A stretch of DNA of 64,000 bases, from NCBI GenBank assembly GCA_014529385.2, contig CM043942.1:49798274-49862273 (forward strand), written 5' to 3'. Numbering within the stretch: position 1 is the stretch's first letter; every line of letters starts with the position of its first letter. Shown here piece by piece: positions 41,524 through 52,584 of the stretch. The stretch is from Adiantum capillus-veneris. Lineage: Eukaryota; Streptophyta; Polypodiopsida; Polypodiales; Pteridaceae. The position numbers and the translations under genes were made by a program. The notes beneath the pieces were generated by a model. The model was given only the letters and a program-made list of their open reading frames with translations. It ran no database searches and was not told the DNA's origin.

Positions 41524-42677
41524 TGTCGTGCAACTCCACTCACATGCAAAGAAAGATACCAAAAAAATGCACATTAAGTTTGTTTGAAGCTTATATGTTT
41601 AATGAACAGTGATTAAGGGTTGGTTGCAAGTCGAGTTCAAATGCGGCTGAAAGGGCCAAAACATGCCTTACTGATGCTAAAAAGTGTTATGCTTGAAGTG
41701 AACACGGATGGGGTATTGTGCTCTTAAAATGCAGTGCTCGATGTGCTCTACCGACCTGTCTTTACGGCTCGTCGATTGGAGCTACGATGAAGAAGTTATG
41801 GCAGTTTAAAGTTCAAGTCGATTGCAGATCCGTGCCAGATTGGGCAACAGCAGCAGCTGGCAGAATAAAAATGAAATGAATGCATCGGGCTGAGGTGCTC
41901 ACTTTGTGGAGGACCCATTAGCGACGTCGCTAATGGGTGCCTAGCTAAATTTAGCAAGACGGGACATGCATCCATAAAAAGAACAAACCTGTGGTTTGTT
42001 GGGATTTTTTCACCTCATCATCGAGAAGGGCTCCTCCTAAGCTCCATACCTTAAGCTCTTGATAATTCTGAAGCACCTAATCTCCTCCTCATAAGCGGGG
42101 ATATTCTTAAGCTTCTCCTCCGAATCTTCCAGCTTGCTTAATCCTCGTAATCTTAAACCCCTTCATAAGCCATAATCCAAAGCTCTTAAGCTATCAAGAG
42201 CGGAGTTAACCCTCAAGCTTAGTTTTTTTTAACCTCTCTTAATCTAATCTATCACCATAAGCTAAGCCTAATCGAGTTTCTATCTCCTAAACCGAGCCTA
42301 ATCTTCTAAGCTTTCATTACCCGAGTCATAAGCTCTCTTAAGCCGTCTTAAACCTTCCTAAGCCTCATTAGCCATTTGAAATCTGCTCGAAGCTTATTAA
42401 CCATTCGAATCGAGGAGCATAAGGCAAAGTAAGCAGAATTCAATCAATTTCTTGTTTAAGCACCTGATTTAAGCCAGATTTTTCCTTGTAAGAGCATTTA
42501 ATCTTCCATTAGGGATTGATTAATCATGGATTTTGTCGATTAATTGGAAATTAGACGAACTACTTGTTTTGAATACTGTTGTCGGTAATTGCATATGCTA
42601 CACCTTGTTTCGCGCACCTCTCACAGCCAAGGGCTCGGTGCCTTCCCGGCTCACCTTTTGCACATTTATCCCCGACA
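41524..42677 (+). repeat. E7 5' LTR (1154 bp)
   Basis: It starts TGTCGTGCAACTCC and ends TATCCCCGACA. It lacks about 17 bp (around the CAATGCTGAATGTATGTC seen in the 3' copy near 58180) and differs by scattered substitutions. A CTTAAGC-rich stretch of short TAAGCTT-like repeats lies at 42035-42390. Confidence 0.9.
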
Positions 42678-42681
42678 TTCT

Positions 42682-42699
42682 TGGTGAACCCGACGCGAA
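42682..42699 (+). promoter_or_regulatory. E7 candidate primer binding site
   Basis: TGGTGAACCCGACGCGAA lies four bases after the 5' LTR. The TGG start and position fit; I cannot name the tRNA. Confidence 0.55.
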
Positions 42700-42749
42700 A
42701 CGAGCCGGGGTGAGCAATGTGGTGAAGAAGGATGTTGACACCGTAAGAG

Positions 42750-43935
42750 GCTGCCATGCAAACAATATGCGCAGCAGTTTGTTGCTTACATGCAACAACA
42801 GCAGGTTGCCCAACAGCAGTACAATTTGCAAGAGAGGATCCGTAAAGCTCGGCACACAGTTACCGAGAAATTGCATCGATTTGAAGGTCGGGATATTAAC
42901 AAATTCTGCAATATCTATGAACAGGCAATGGAAGAGAATGGAATTGATGATGAGAACGCAGTAGAAGGGTTCCATTTGATTGCTCAGTCGGAACTTAGGA
43001 GTCAAATTAAATAAATTCAGGTGCTTCAAGGCCCGAATTGGCAAGATTTCAAGAAGGCGCTTCAGGAGGAATACTTCTTGGAGGATTCTCAAAGAGTAAC
43101 CAGGCAAAGGTTCATGAAGTGGGTGCAGAAGAAGAACAAAAATCTGTCTGCACGAGAGTTATTATGGGAATTTGAGAAGAAATTCGAGCAATTGTCCTTG
43201 ACAGAGCAATGTTCAATGAGGGATCAAAAGGTTGAGTTGTTCATCCAGGCTGCTGATCCTTGACTTCAGGAGAGTTTAGTGCAATTGCTAGAGGATCCAA
43301 GTGGAGAATGGGGCTTAACATCCGACTAGAAGGTAGTCACCAAAGCAGTCAACATGATCATGAAACGACAGATAAGAGTCGACAAGATCATCGTGGCTGA
43401 CATCATGGATGTTGCGGAGGAGGAACCTAAAGAGAAAACAACCTCTGCAATACCCAGAGTGCAGGAGCCAGTTCTTGACGAATTGATAAAAGGTATTCAA
43501 GAATTGAATTTGAATTTTAAAGCTGTTAAATTTGATGGTCTAGCTGCAAAGGGGTCTACATCGAAGCCTAGGCAGCAGCCACCATGCAAAGGCTGGGACC
43601 AATGCATGTGGTGTGACAGTGAAGACCACAAGTATGTTAAGGAATGTGATGATTTTGACGAAGCATATAAAAATAATGTGGTGTTCTGGAAGGACAAGAA
43701 GATACACCTTAGGGCAACATGTGAGATGCTCCACCTGAACTTTGGTAGGGGCGGCATGAAGAAGATAGTTGATGAGATTCAGCATAATGTTTCTCTTGTG
43801 GAGGAAACTACATATGGGCTGCAAGTCTGCGGGAAGGGTGATGAAGATGGTGCAGGTACCAAGGGTCAATTATGGCCTTATGCTTTGAAGACAACAAAAA
43901 CTGGACAGGTAACTTATGGAAGCAGCGGCAAGTAG
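42750..43935 (+). pseudogene. E7 gag
   Basis: One frame runs from about 42750 to TAG 43933-43935 with internal stops at 43012-43014 (TAA), 43261-43263 (TGA) and 43327-43329 (TAG). It begins with a Gln-rich stretch (YMQQQQVAQQQYNLQERI), then KLHRFEGRDINKFCNIYEQA, GPNWQDFKKALQEEYF, KKFEQLSLTEQ and KVELFIQAADP, the capsid core of gypsy gag. A Cys/His motif follows (CMWCDSEDHKYVKEC, CX2CX4HX4C), the nucleocapsid knuckle. The three stops each fit one C-to-T or G-to-A change. The true start codon is not clear. Confidence 0.75.
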
Positions 43936-45067
43936 GGAATTCAATTCGAGAAACCACAGGTGGACTGATCCAATGGATTCCCTCTCGGTGTATGCGTTCA
44001 TTGCGAAGTCTCAAGCTAATGAGGCTATGGTGGAGGAAAAGCGGAAAAGAGATGAAGAAGCTCTTGGGACATCGAAGAGGACAACGAGGTTCAACAGCAA
44101 GAAAGAAGAAAGTCCTGCTCCAAAGCCCACTCCTGAAGTGGTGATGGAGGAGGCACCTAAGGACAAAAAGCAAAGAAAACCCAGGGGGCCCTCTTATAAG
44201 TTCAAGTCTGACATTGAATATAGCTACGGATTTAAAGAAAGTCTTTGAAGAGTGAATTCTGAATAGCAAGGTGGAGCTCACATTGGGTGATATATTGGGG
44301 ATTTCCAAACGTGAGTTTCATGAGGAGATAATAGATATCATCAAAAGGAAGCGGCAGATACCAAGTGAACAAGAGCCGGAGTTAGTGAAGAGCCAGGCGG
44401 TACGCCACATTGAAGCAATTCTAGACGACTATGAAGAGTATTTGGCAAATCTTGAAGAAGAAGAAGAAGAGTCGAGGTCTGTGGTGGTGTCAAATCCAAC
44501 CTTACCTAAGGTAAGGCATGTTCATTTCAATGAAGATGACGATAGTGAAAGCATACCAAGGAGTCACTTTTCAAGGACTCATTGGGCAAGAGGAACAACC
44601 GAAATTGTTGTAAAGCTAGGCGACATCGAAGAACCGGTCTTAGCACTCATAGATCATGGATCGGAGATCAATTTGATGGCTAAAAGCTTGCACAAAAAGG
44701 GGAAATGGCCTATTGATGTGGACCATGGTTGGCGGATTTGAGCTGCCAATATGCTTCCAGGCGACCTCTATGGTGCATGTGCAATGTTAAGGTAACTGTA
44801 GGGGATGTCTGTGATGAGCAAAACTTATTTATACAGGAGCATTCCTCTTATCCTTTAATTTTGGGGCAACCATACATTACGGCTGTGCGAATGGAAACCA
44901 AAGTGATGGATGATGGCTCGGCCTATGCCAGGGTTCGGAGCCATGATGGTAAGAAAGCAGTGCAATTCTTGACTGTATGTGTTGACCATGCTAGGAATAA
45001 GGACAGTCTACGTGATCATCCAATGCCAAAGATACACAAGGAGTTTAGAGAACACAGGTTTGCATAG
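43916..45067 (+). pseudogene. E7 linker and protease region
   Basis: The reading continues through three frames: 43916-44248 (charged linker, KPRGPSYKFKSDIEYSYGFK), 44271-44741 and 44729-45067. The middle piece has the retropepsin motif VLALIDHGSEINLMAKSLH, with DHGS instead of DSGA, and KWPIDVDHGW; the last has SSYPLILGQPYITAVRMET. DHGS could be a family trait or a mutation; I cannot decide from one copy. The frame changes near 44250 and 44735 mean no single protease-containing product could be made. Confidence 0.75.
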
Positions 45068-45236
45068 GATTTTCTCGGAGTGCCATTAATGGTGGTACAA
45101 TTGAGGAGAAGTTCTCGCAAAGAGAAGCTTTCTCTTCAGGGTTTTGGGGTTAACATCTGAAGGTTCAGTCTCTTTCAGAAAATTTAATGATTTGCCGAAG
45201 TGAGAAAAATAGTATGTTTCAGGTATTCAAAGTGAA

Positions 45237-46670
45237 TTGCAGGGTTGTGATGTGCTTGAATCTAATGATGTGATTTCAGGAGTCTTTAAAGAGGTATCTT
45301 ATGAAGATACTATGTCAGTGCTTGAAGAGATCAGGAAAAACAGGTTACAAAGTGGAACTGAAGTAGTCAAGGTCCATTCAATAGACATGTATGATGAGTT
45401 AAGTTTATATAAAGCACTTATGCATATTGAAGATGATTTAGGTGAAACTGTTGAAGCGCAGGTAGAGACCAAATACAAGACTGTTGCAAACAAAGTGAGG
45501 CCAGTGGCTACACTGCTGCCAGTTGGAAGTGATGGGATGATCAAAGAGGCTTCTCGACAGCCTATACTCAGAAATCCAATTAACATAGGGCATAAGTTTA
45601 CTAAGGAGACACTGCAGCAGCAGCTGAAGGTTGGAGAAGACGGTTTCCTCAATGAAAAGGAGATCCAATGTTTTCAAGGTATGCTCAAAAAACATGGTAA
45701 AGCTTTTTCTTTTGAGCCAACTGAGATAGGGTGTGTGGATCTGAGTGTTGTTTCACCAATGGTTATTTTCACTATTCCACACATGCCATGGAGCTTGCGT
45801 CCTATTCCAGTTCCTAAAGCTCACTTGCCAAAGCTCATCAATTTGCTTAATGAAAAGATCCAAATGGGAGTTTTGGAGCCGTCATGTGCTCCGTATTCTA
45901 ATCGATGGTTTACTGTTCCGAAGAAAAATGGTACATTAAGATTCATTCAGGATATGCAACCGGTTAACAAAGTAACAATCCGCAATGTGGGTAATGGCCC
46001 AATTGTGGATAAATTTGTTGAGGCCTTTGCAGGTAGATCTATTAACTCCATGGGCGATCTTTATTCAGGATATGATCAATTCCAATTAGCTTGGGAGAGC
46101 AGGGATCTTACTACAATGCGTAATCCTCTTGGTTTGGTAAGGATGTGCACTCTGCCACAAGGTGCTACTAATTCAGTAGCTCATATGATGAACGGCATGA
46201 ATAAGGTATTAAGGGACTTTATCCCACATGTTACCATGCCTGTCATTGATGATCTACCAATTAAGGGCTGTGAAGAAGGCTCAAAAGATGAAGCAAAAGA
46301 CTAGAGGGGGTGCAGACAATTTGTTGCTCAACATATTGTTGACTATGATGCTATATTATCAAGGCTTGAAGAAGTTAACTTAACACTTTTAGGTCAAAAA
46401 TCAACTTTTGGAGCTAAGGAGGTCTTAATTGTGGGACATATGTGTAGTTCTGAAGGAAGAAGGCCAAGTCCAACAAAAGTTGAAGCAATCCAAAAGATGA
46501 AGGATACATGTTCTTCAGTTACTGAGGTTCGTCGATTCTTAGGCGCATGTGTGTTCTATCGTATTTGGCTGCCACACTTTGCCCATGTTGCAGAGGTGCT
46601 GTATCAATTGCTACCGAAGGTAAGAGGTTTGTTTTTGAATAATTTCACAAACAAGCTATTAAGAAATTAA
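45237..46670 (+). pseudogene. E7 reverse transcriptase
   Basis: The frame (45237-46304, then 46305-46670 after a TAG at 46302-46304) contains PIPVPKAHLPKLINLLNEKI, SNRWFTVPKKNGTLRFIQDM, NSMGDLYSGYDQFQLAW, LTTMRNPLGLVRMCTLPQG, TNSVAHMMNGMNKVL and the catalytic block MPVIDDLPIKG (IDD in place of the usual Y/F-x-DD). It ends with VGHMCSSEGRRPSPTKVEAI, the RT connection. The palm motif set is unlike that of E2 and E8 and resembles RTs I associate with fungal Ty3-type elements. Confidence 0.85.
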
Positions 46671-47148
46671 AGAAGATGCTTCTTGAGGCTCCGACCTTGA
46701 GGAAAGTTGATTATAAATGTGACAGGCACAGTTGACACTAGCCCGAAAGGTATTGGAGGGGCTATAGGTCAGGATGATGTTGAAGGACACAGGTATGCAG
46801 TGAGATTTGGAGCCAAGGTGCTCAATTATTGTCAATCAGGATATCCGCAGGTTAAGAGGGCACTTTGGGGCGTTGCTACTGCTCTAAGGACCGATAAAGA
46901 ATACTTTACTGGAGCTTCCGTTGTGGTAGAGACAAATTGCTTGCCACTGATAGGGATGATTGCAAATTGCTCTACTCCGGACATTTCCATGCTACGATGG
47001 ATAGCGTATATCAAGTCTCTTAACCCTGAATTTTGTCATATTGTAGGTAGAGATAAGCCTGTTGTAGATATGTTATCAAAAGAGCAGGTTTGAAGATGAA
47101 GAAGAGATGCTGACCACGAGTGATGATGTTGACTTGAGTTCTACACGT
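46671..47148 (+). pseudogene. E7 RNase H
   Basis: After another frame change, 46707-47093 reads TGTVDTSPKGIGGAIGQDD (first acidic residue), YAVRFGAKVLNYCQSGYPQV, VVVETNCLPLIGMIANC and DISMLRWIAYIKSLNPEFCH, IVGRDKPVVDMLSKEQ, the Ty3-type RNase H. A few more codons (MLTTSDDVDLSS) run to the E8 insertion point. Integrase is on the other side, at 56573. Confidence 0.8.
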
Positions 47149-48298
47149 TGTGGGCGCATTTTTGACACCCTTTTTTTGTAAATTTGTACATATGGACATG
47201 ACGCCCGATGTCAAAAGGGCGTGTGGACTTTCTTTTTGTGGGTTTTTTAGCTTGCTTTAGCAAGCACATGTACATGCACTGCAAGTCGCTAGTCTAGTGA
47301 CAGCTATCGGGCTACTGTAAGTGCCCGTGAGTGAGTTTTTTGAAGTGAGCCTTGTATATAACTAAAACTCATGTACAAACTTTAAAAAAGTTCATCCAAA
47401 CATCAGAAATTTGCAGGTTTTAGCTCGTGTCTCCTTGGTGCTCTTGGATGCAGTTTTTTGCCCCGACTAGCCTTCTCTACGTGTAGGGTGAAATCATGTT
47501 AACCTGTCATGATTTTTCATGTCTCGGACAATGCTAACTAGCACAATTTTGACATATGCTAACTAGTACAATAACTTGAGCTACATCTCCAAGATTATGA
47601 CATATGATATATCAATAGAAAGCACTTGAAACAAGTAATCCAAATGTACAACCTCCGACAAATTTTGATATTATTTGTAAAAAAAATTTACCGGACTCCC
47701 AATGTTTCGAAGATGTGCTAACTTGAAACTGCTAACTAGCACAAAAAGCGCAACAGGTTAACATGCTTTCACCCTGTGTTGTGTTGGGACAGCTTTCTGT
47801 TCTCGTCAATTTTGCTCATGGAGGCATATGGAATCAATTTTGGTTATCTTCAGCTTTCTCGCCATTCATTTTTCAATATTTTTTCAAGCTTTAAAGTGCC
47901 CAATTGGAGTTGTTCTCTTCAGGTTACGACTAGTTCTTGCAGGGTTATGGCTATGGCAACCTAGTGGCAAATTGTGTGTAGACAGATTCGGAGGGAATGT
48001 ATCTACGAATTGTGGAATTGATGTTGAAGTTATGGGTTTGTGATGTTTGATTGTGAAAGGAGAGGCTCTCGTCTTCATCTGCATTGGTCGGCGTGTGCTT
48101 TAAATCCGTGCTTTGACAGGGTTTTGCTCCTAAGTGACATTGGGTGGGCGACGGCTAGTAAATTCCCAAGGGTCTACTCCTATTGGATTGGTGGTGTTTC
48201 AAAAATATTTTGCAAAGCTTTTGGTGTCCTGTAGTTCTCTTTCAACGCTCTTGGGTGACATCACTATAGAGGTGTTTCAGTTTGCTTGTTTCCCAACA
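47149..48298 (+). repeat. E8 5' LTR (1150 bp including a MITE)
   Basis: It starts TGTGGGCGCATTTTTG and ends TTTCCCAACA. Except for the 291 bp MITE (47485-47775) it aligns with 55702-56572. Confidence 0.88.
47485..47775. mobile_element. MITE in the E8 5' LTR (291 bp)
   Basis: The ends are 23 bp terminal inverted repeats with one mismatch: AGGGTGAAATCATGTTAACC plus TGT at 47485-47507 and its reverse complement at 47753-47775. GTGT flanks it on both sides (47481-47484 and 47776-47779). The core CTAACTAG repeats near the ends (about 47528, 47554 and 47732). It has no coding capacity. The sister LTR lacks it. The TIR start (T/C)AGGG recalls hAT elements, but no 8 bp TSD is seen. Confidence 0.88.
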
Positions 48299-48304
48299 GT
48301 GTTT

Positions 48305-48322
48305 TGGTGCCCGCCACCAAGG
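48305..48322 (+). promoter_or_regulatory. E8 candidate primer binding site
   Basis: TGGTGCCCGCCACCAAGG lies six bases after the 5' LTR. The TGG start and position fit a primer site. The tRNA is not identified. Confidence 0.55.
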
Positions 48323-48362
48323 AATCGCTTCAAGTTACCTTCAGTTTACAGATTTTGAAGAC

Positions 48363-49487
48363 ATGGCATTTAATTTTCCGGAGTTTAATGGAAAATCAAA
48401 TGAAAGTTCCAAAGCTTTCATTGAGAGAATGGAGTTTGCTTGCCTTCTTGCTGACAAGCAAGACCTAGAGTTGGTGTTGCGAATCTTCTATTTCTGTTTG
48501 AAGGGAGATACTAGGGAATGGTTGGAAGGCTACGAAAAGGAGCTAAAATCAGCCCAACCTCCTCAAGTTATGACTTATGAAATGGTAAGTCATGCTTTTC
48601 TTACACACTTTCAACAGGAGGAAGACCCACAAAAGGTATGGCAGTCTATTCAAGGCTTAGTACAAGGTGAAGGCCAAACCATAGAAGACTTTGTCAAGGC
48701 ATTCAATGCATTATGGACAAAGTGGTGTACATCTTTCGGGGCTAAAATTCCTCCAGCCATGTTGAAGAAGGACAGGTTTCTTGCAAGTTTGAGGAGTAAC
48801 CTATGCTTGAAGGTAGAGCTCAAGCAGCCAAGGACCTTTGAGGAGGTAGTTGAAATTGCAAAGAATAAAGAGTGGAAAGCAAAGCGTCTTCATCAACTTG
48901 GAATCAATGTCGAGCCAAAGCTTGAAGTGAAAGTGGTAGAGCAACCAAGGGTCCTCATCAGGGAGCCACGTTATGATCAACAAGCTTCTCATGATGTGAA
49001 TGCCTTTCGCAAGGAGATGCAAGAGGTTGTCGGTCTTATGAAGAATCTTATTGTGCATATGATTGGAGGTGGAAGAGGTCAAAGCTATGGATATGGACGT
49101 GGTTATGGAAGCAATGAGGGTTATACAGGTGGTAGAGGAAGAGGCATGGCTGGAAGAGGGGATATGTTTCAATGTTACAATTGTGGTGAATCGGGTCAAA
49201 AAAGCCCTCAATGTGACAAGCCAAAGAGAATGGGTGGTGACATGTTTCCTCTTCCTCCACAAATTTCTTCTCGAGCTCAAGATTATGGTATTGAGATTAA
49301 AGGGGAAGCAGGACCAAGTGGATTGACAGCAGAAGAAAAGGGCAAAACAAAAGTGGTAAGCATAATCCGTTTGGAGAAGAAAGAGGATGATTTGGGAGCT
49401 ATGGTCATGCCTGTAGGTAAGAGGGTTACAAGAGATCATGACATGAGTGATGCAAGTCCCAGCCATAAAAGAGGGAAACAGGTATAA
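48363..49487 (+). CDS. E8 gag
   Basis: I chose the ATG at 48363 (MAFNFPEFNGKSNESSKAF); the upstream part of the open frame lies in the LTR and primer site. The capsid core follows (FIERMEFACLLADKQDLE, GDTREWLEGYEKEL, VWQSIQGLVQGEGQTIEDF, LKKDRFLASLRSNL), then a Gly/Arg-rich stretch and the zinc knuckle CYNCGESGQKSPQC. The knuckle's His is Gln (CAA), so it could not bind zinc normally. The frame ends at TAA 49485-49487, where a frameshift separates it from the protease part. Confidence 0.88.
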   Translation: MAFNFPEFNGKSNESSKAFIERMEFACLLADKQDLELVLRIFYFCLKGDTREWLEGYEKELKSAQPPQVMTYEMVSHAFLTHFQQEEDPQKVWQSIQGLVQGEGQTIEDFVKAFNALWTKWCTSFGAKIPPAMLKKDRFLASLRSNLCLKVELKQPRTFEEVVEIAKNKEWKAKRLHQLGINVEPKLEVKVVEQPRVLIREPRYDQQASHDVNAFRKEMQEVVGLMKNLIVHMIGGGRGQSYGYGRGYGSNEGYTGGRGRGMAGRGDMFQCYNCGESGQKSPQCDKPKRMGGDMFPLPPQISSRAQDYGIEIKGEAGPSGLTAEEKGKTKVVSIIRLEKKEDDLGAMVMPVGKRVTRDHDMSDASPSHKRGKQV

Positions 49488-50568
49488 GTAAAGAGAAGAA
49501 GAAGAGAAAGCCCAGGAAACATTACAATGCATCTGACTTTCCTTTGGGAGAAGGGCAACCAAATTATAGTTTAAGGGCAGATTTGGTGGGTAGAAAGGCT
49601 GATGTTACCTTTGGGAAACTCATGGAGATGTGTCCCAAGTTAAAGAGGCAATGGAAGCACGTAGTCAACCCCATGAAGAAGGAGCCTACAAGGGGGTCAG
49701 TGAGAGTCCTATCTTTGAATGAGCTACCTGATATATGCCCCACTATGGATGCATGGCATACGAGGAAGTGCATTGGAGAGGCTTATATTGATGGAGGTGC
49801 ACAGGTATGTGTTATTACTCAAGCTTGTGTATCAAAGTTGGGACTCAACATGGTGAAGAATTCAGGTTTTTGCATAAAGCTTGCCAACCAATCAAGGGTG
49901 AGATGCTTGGGAGTTGTAAAGGACTTGGAGATGGATGTATTTGATGTTAAAGTGCTGGTCAATTGCCATGTTATGCCGTAGGTATTGGTGCTTTCCCTCT
50001 CATCCTTGGAAGACCATGGTTACAGGCAACCAAAGCTATACATGATTGGGGACATGGTACCATCACTCTCTACAATAGAAGGGGTGATAACAAGAAGTTT
50101 TGACATGGCTAGCAAGAAATTTTGGATGCTAATTTTGATGAGAAAAGTGATGAAGAAGAGTCCTCAAGTGAAGAAGAAGACAATGGGGATGATGGCAGTG
50201 AAGTGGAAGATAGTAGCGATAGTGATCTAGATGTTTCCTCCTTGTTTCTTGAAGAAGAGCATGATGAGAAACAAAATATTTCTTGGCCTTATGGAGAATG
50301 AGGATATCTCCGGTCCTTATGATCAAATTGAAGAGCTGATGCAACCCAAAGTTCAACCTAATGTCAAATAGGAGCTGATACAAGGTATGTTGTCTCCCGA
50401 CTTGACTAGTCATGAGAAGGGTGAGTACCTACATATGATACAACAATTTCCCTAATTATTCATCACTTCTTATGAGGAAATTAGAGGCTTTCAGAGAGAG
50501 GGAATCCACATTCCAATCAAGGAAGGAGCTCATCCCGTACGCCAAAAGCTAAGGAGAATTGGGCACGT
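49488..50568 (+). pseudogene. E8 protease and start of RT (left of E9)
   Basis: After the shift near 49485 the reading goes KPRKHYNASDFPLGEGQPNY, YIDGGAQVCVITQ (protease, DGGA as in E2) and KLANQSRVRCLGVV. A one-base loss near 49980 then shifts it to FPLILGRPWLQATKAIHDWG. An acidic linker follows (DEEESSSEEEDNGDD), then YLHMIQQFP, a stop, LFITSYEEIRGF and PVRQKLRRIGHV, where E9 cuts the frame. Several stops and shifts make it non-functional. Close similarity to E2 in this region shows the two are related. Confidence 0.8.
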
Positions 50569-50768
50569 TGTCGAGAAATTTGTGGTCTTGCCAGGAAAGC
50601 ACAGGGCTTATGGCTATGAGAGTTTGTGAGAGAACTCAACAAAAACTATATGAAGGAGTTAAACCATAGATTCCATGAAGACTAAGGTTTGGAAAGAAGT
50701 ACAATCAAAGAAGCCCACCCATTCTCTCTTGCACTCACACGCACAAAGAAAGAACACAAAAGAGAATG

Positions 50769-50980
50769 TCAAAATAGCACAAAGATGAAAACATCAAGGC
50801 TATGGTCATATCGTATCATGGGTAATATGAAAGGGTTAATAGATGAGTTAATGGAATTCAATCTTGGCTGACTAAATATGCTACGAATTGTTCTTTGGAA
50901 TTGTAGTTTTGTGCTTACCATAATATATATATTTTGTCTAGTGATTGGGATTAATTGTCTGTACAAATCCTCTTGGTTCA
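50769..50980 (-). CDS. E9 leader ORF b (unrecognised, conserved in E2)
   Basis: This 70-residue frame reads NQEDLYRQLIPITRQNIYIM, STKLQFQRTIRSIF and SINPFILPMIRYDHSLDVFI. It is about half identical to the E2 product at 9843-10049, with a run of ten identical residues. The start codon is not certain: the frame opens at TTG overlapping the stop of ORF a, and the first internal ATG is further in. Codon differences from E2 are largely silent. Confidence 0.55.
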
Positions 50981-51190
50981 AAGCAAGATAACTACGCTTA
51001 CGTCAAAAGAAAAGTTATAGTCTATGAGAGGTAGTATGATGGGATCCGGTGATAGAAGTATTTCATTGAGCCTTTCTGGGCCAAAGAGAAACACTATACG
51101 TTGTTGAAAGTGTATTTTACGGCTAATCCATATGTTAATTTTAATAGATCGTACAGAGTGAAAGCGATAGAAATTATCATCATGTGGGTT
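50978..51190 (-). CDS. E9 leader ORF a (unrecognised, conserved in E2)
   Basis: The minus strand reads HDDNFYRFHSVRSIKINIWI, SRKIHFQQRIVFLFGPERLN, then EIL, PIILPLIDY, SFDVSVVILL and TGA (50978-50980). The E2 counterpart has the same order and the same end. Here the frame is uninterrupted. The N-terminal start was not found. It resembles ORF b in FQ, FG, RLNEI, ILP and DV positions. The function is unknown. Confidence 0.5.
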   Translation of the reverse strand, partial: NPHDDNFYRFHSVRSIKINIWISRKIHFQQRIVFLFGPERLNEILLSPDPIILPLIDYNFSFDVSVVILL

Positions 51191-51199
51191 ATTAATCTA

Positions 51200-52580
51200 G
51201 GATAGTATGTGAGAAATGTAGATATGAGAGAAGTGAAGAGATGAGAAGTTTCCCTCCCAAGCCCTATTCTTGCCCGTAGGCAATAAGGATACTGCGGGGA
51301 GAGATGTACCTGTAGCAAGGAGAACCTAAATTTGTAGAGAGGATGAATTACTAAGAGTGAGAGAGATAGGTTTGGTTAAGGAGATGAGATTAGATATATA
51401 TATATAATGGGTTAGAGATGAAAAAGAAAACAACAAGAAATCAAGAAAACATCAATGTAGAACACATCTTACTTGACAAACCCTTCGGCACCATTATTGA
51501 TGGAGAGAGAAGAAGAGGGGAGAATTCAACTTTGATTGATACGCCAAGTCCATGCCCTTCTTTGATTAGAGTTGATCTTCCAAGGATAGCATGCAAGGAT
51601 GGCTAGTCTTCCTCTAGGAGAAAGTGTAGGCTTAGGCTTATGTTAATGGCTAAGTACAATTAGGCATTACTACCCACTCCCTCAAGAATTCCTCTCATCA
51701 ATGGCTTGAATGCTTGAGTTCATTTTCAAGGAAGAAGAGGTCCCCTTTTATAGGTGAAGGGAATCCCCAAGGGTTTACACAAGAAGAGAGGAGCCAGTGT
51801 GAACAGGAATTGAAAAAGTCAGAAATGAGATGTCCCTGCATGATGTGGACAGATGGGGTCCAATTTTTGATCATATCTCTTCAACCGTATCTCCAAATAA
51901 AAAAGTAAAAATATGGGCAAAAAATGCTGCTCATTAGCTACGATTTTCATTTTAAAATCGTTTTCCAATTCAGATTGGAACCTTGTGTAAAAAATTCATC
52001 AAAATAGGGTCCATTTCTGGCAGCAAAAGTCTTCATGTGGTCCCCTTAGCCTAGACTTTCATTTGATTCCAAAGGACACCTCATGCCATATGAAAGCATG
52101 ACATTGCTCCTTGACAAATTTTTGTAATCATGCTTGCAATAATGCATTAAAATAAGTGTATCTTTGAAATCATGCCACCTAGTGTCCCACTAGGATTTGA
52201 TTCCCTCCTAGTAGCTATTTAAAAAGAAATATAAGAAAAATAAGAAAAATACATAGAATATATATATATATTGGAGTTTACCTTAGATATAGGATCTAAC
52301 TAGGGTGTGAGATGATAATGAGATAGTGGAAATAAAGAATCAATGTTTTTTGCCCCAAGTTAAACAGGCAGAGCTATTGATGCTTTTCCCATAGTATTTT
52401 CTGATGGTGGTAAAGTAAGAATAGGTTACCCTTGAGAAAAATAATAGGATGAGATAGAAGGCTTATTATTATACCTAAATATGCATATGTACATTATAGG
52501 AAAGATAATTATGTATCTAAAAAATTACAAGATAGATCTTGTAGCATGCGTTCCCACTATGTACGTGTCACAGCACGACA
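51200..52580 (-). other. E9 remainder, non-coding
   Basis: No domain is visible. Several small frames (for example 51418-51606 and 51714-51908) show no family features. TCCCCTTTTATAGGTG near 51740 could hold a TATA-type element on one strand. Confidence 0.4.
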
Positions 52581-52584
52581 ACGT

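Larger units (their letters stand above)
50569..52580 (-). mobile_element. E9: 2 kb insertion in E8 RT, leader-LTR-like piece related to E2
   Basis: The insert has ends TGTCG...CGACA and is flanked by ACGT on both sides (50565-50568 and 52581-52584). Removing it restores the E8 RT frame. The part at about 50770-51200, read on the minus strand, matches the E2 leader (two small ORFs). The rest (51200-52580) is non-coding, with an AT-rich run (51395-51410, 52255-52275), and may be LTR-like. I do not see direct repeats at the ends or any gag or pol, so it is either a rearranged non-autonomous derivative or one whose LTRs I cannot delimit. Confidence 0.7.
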
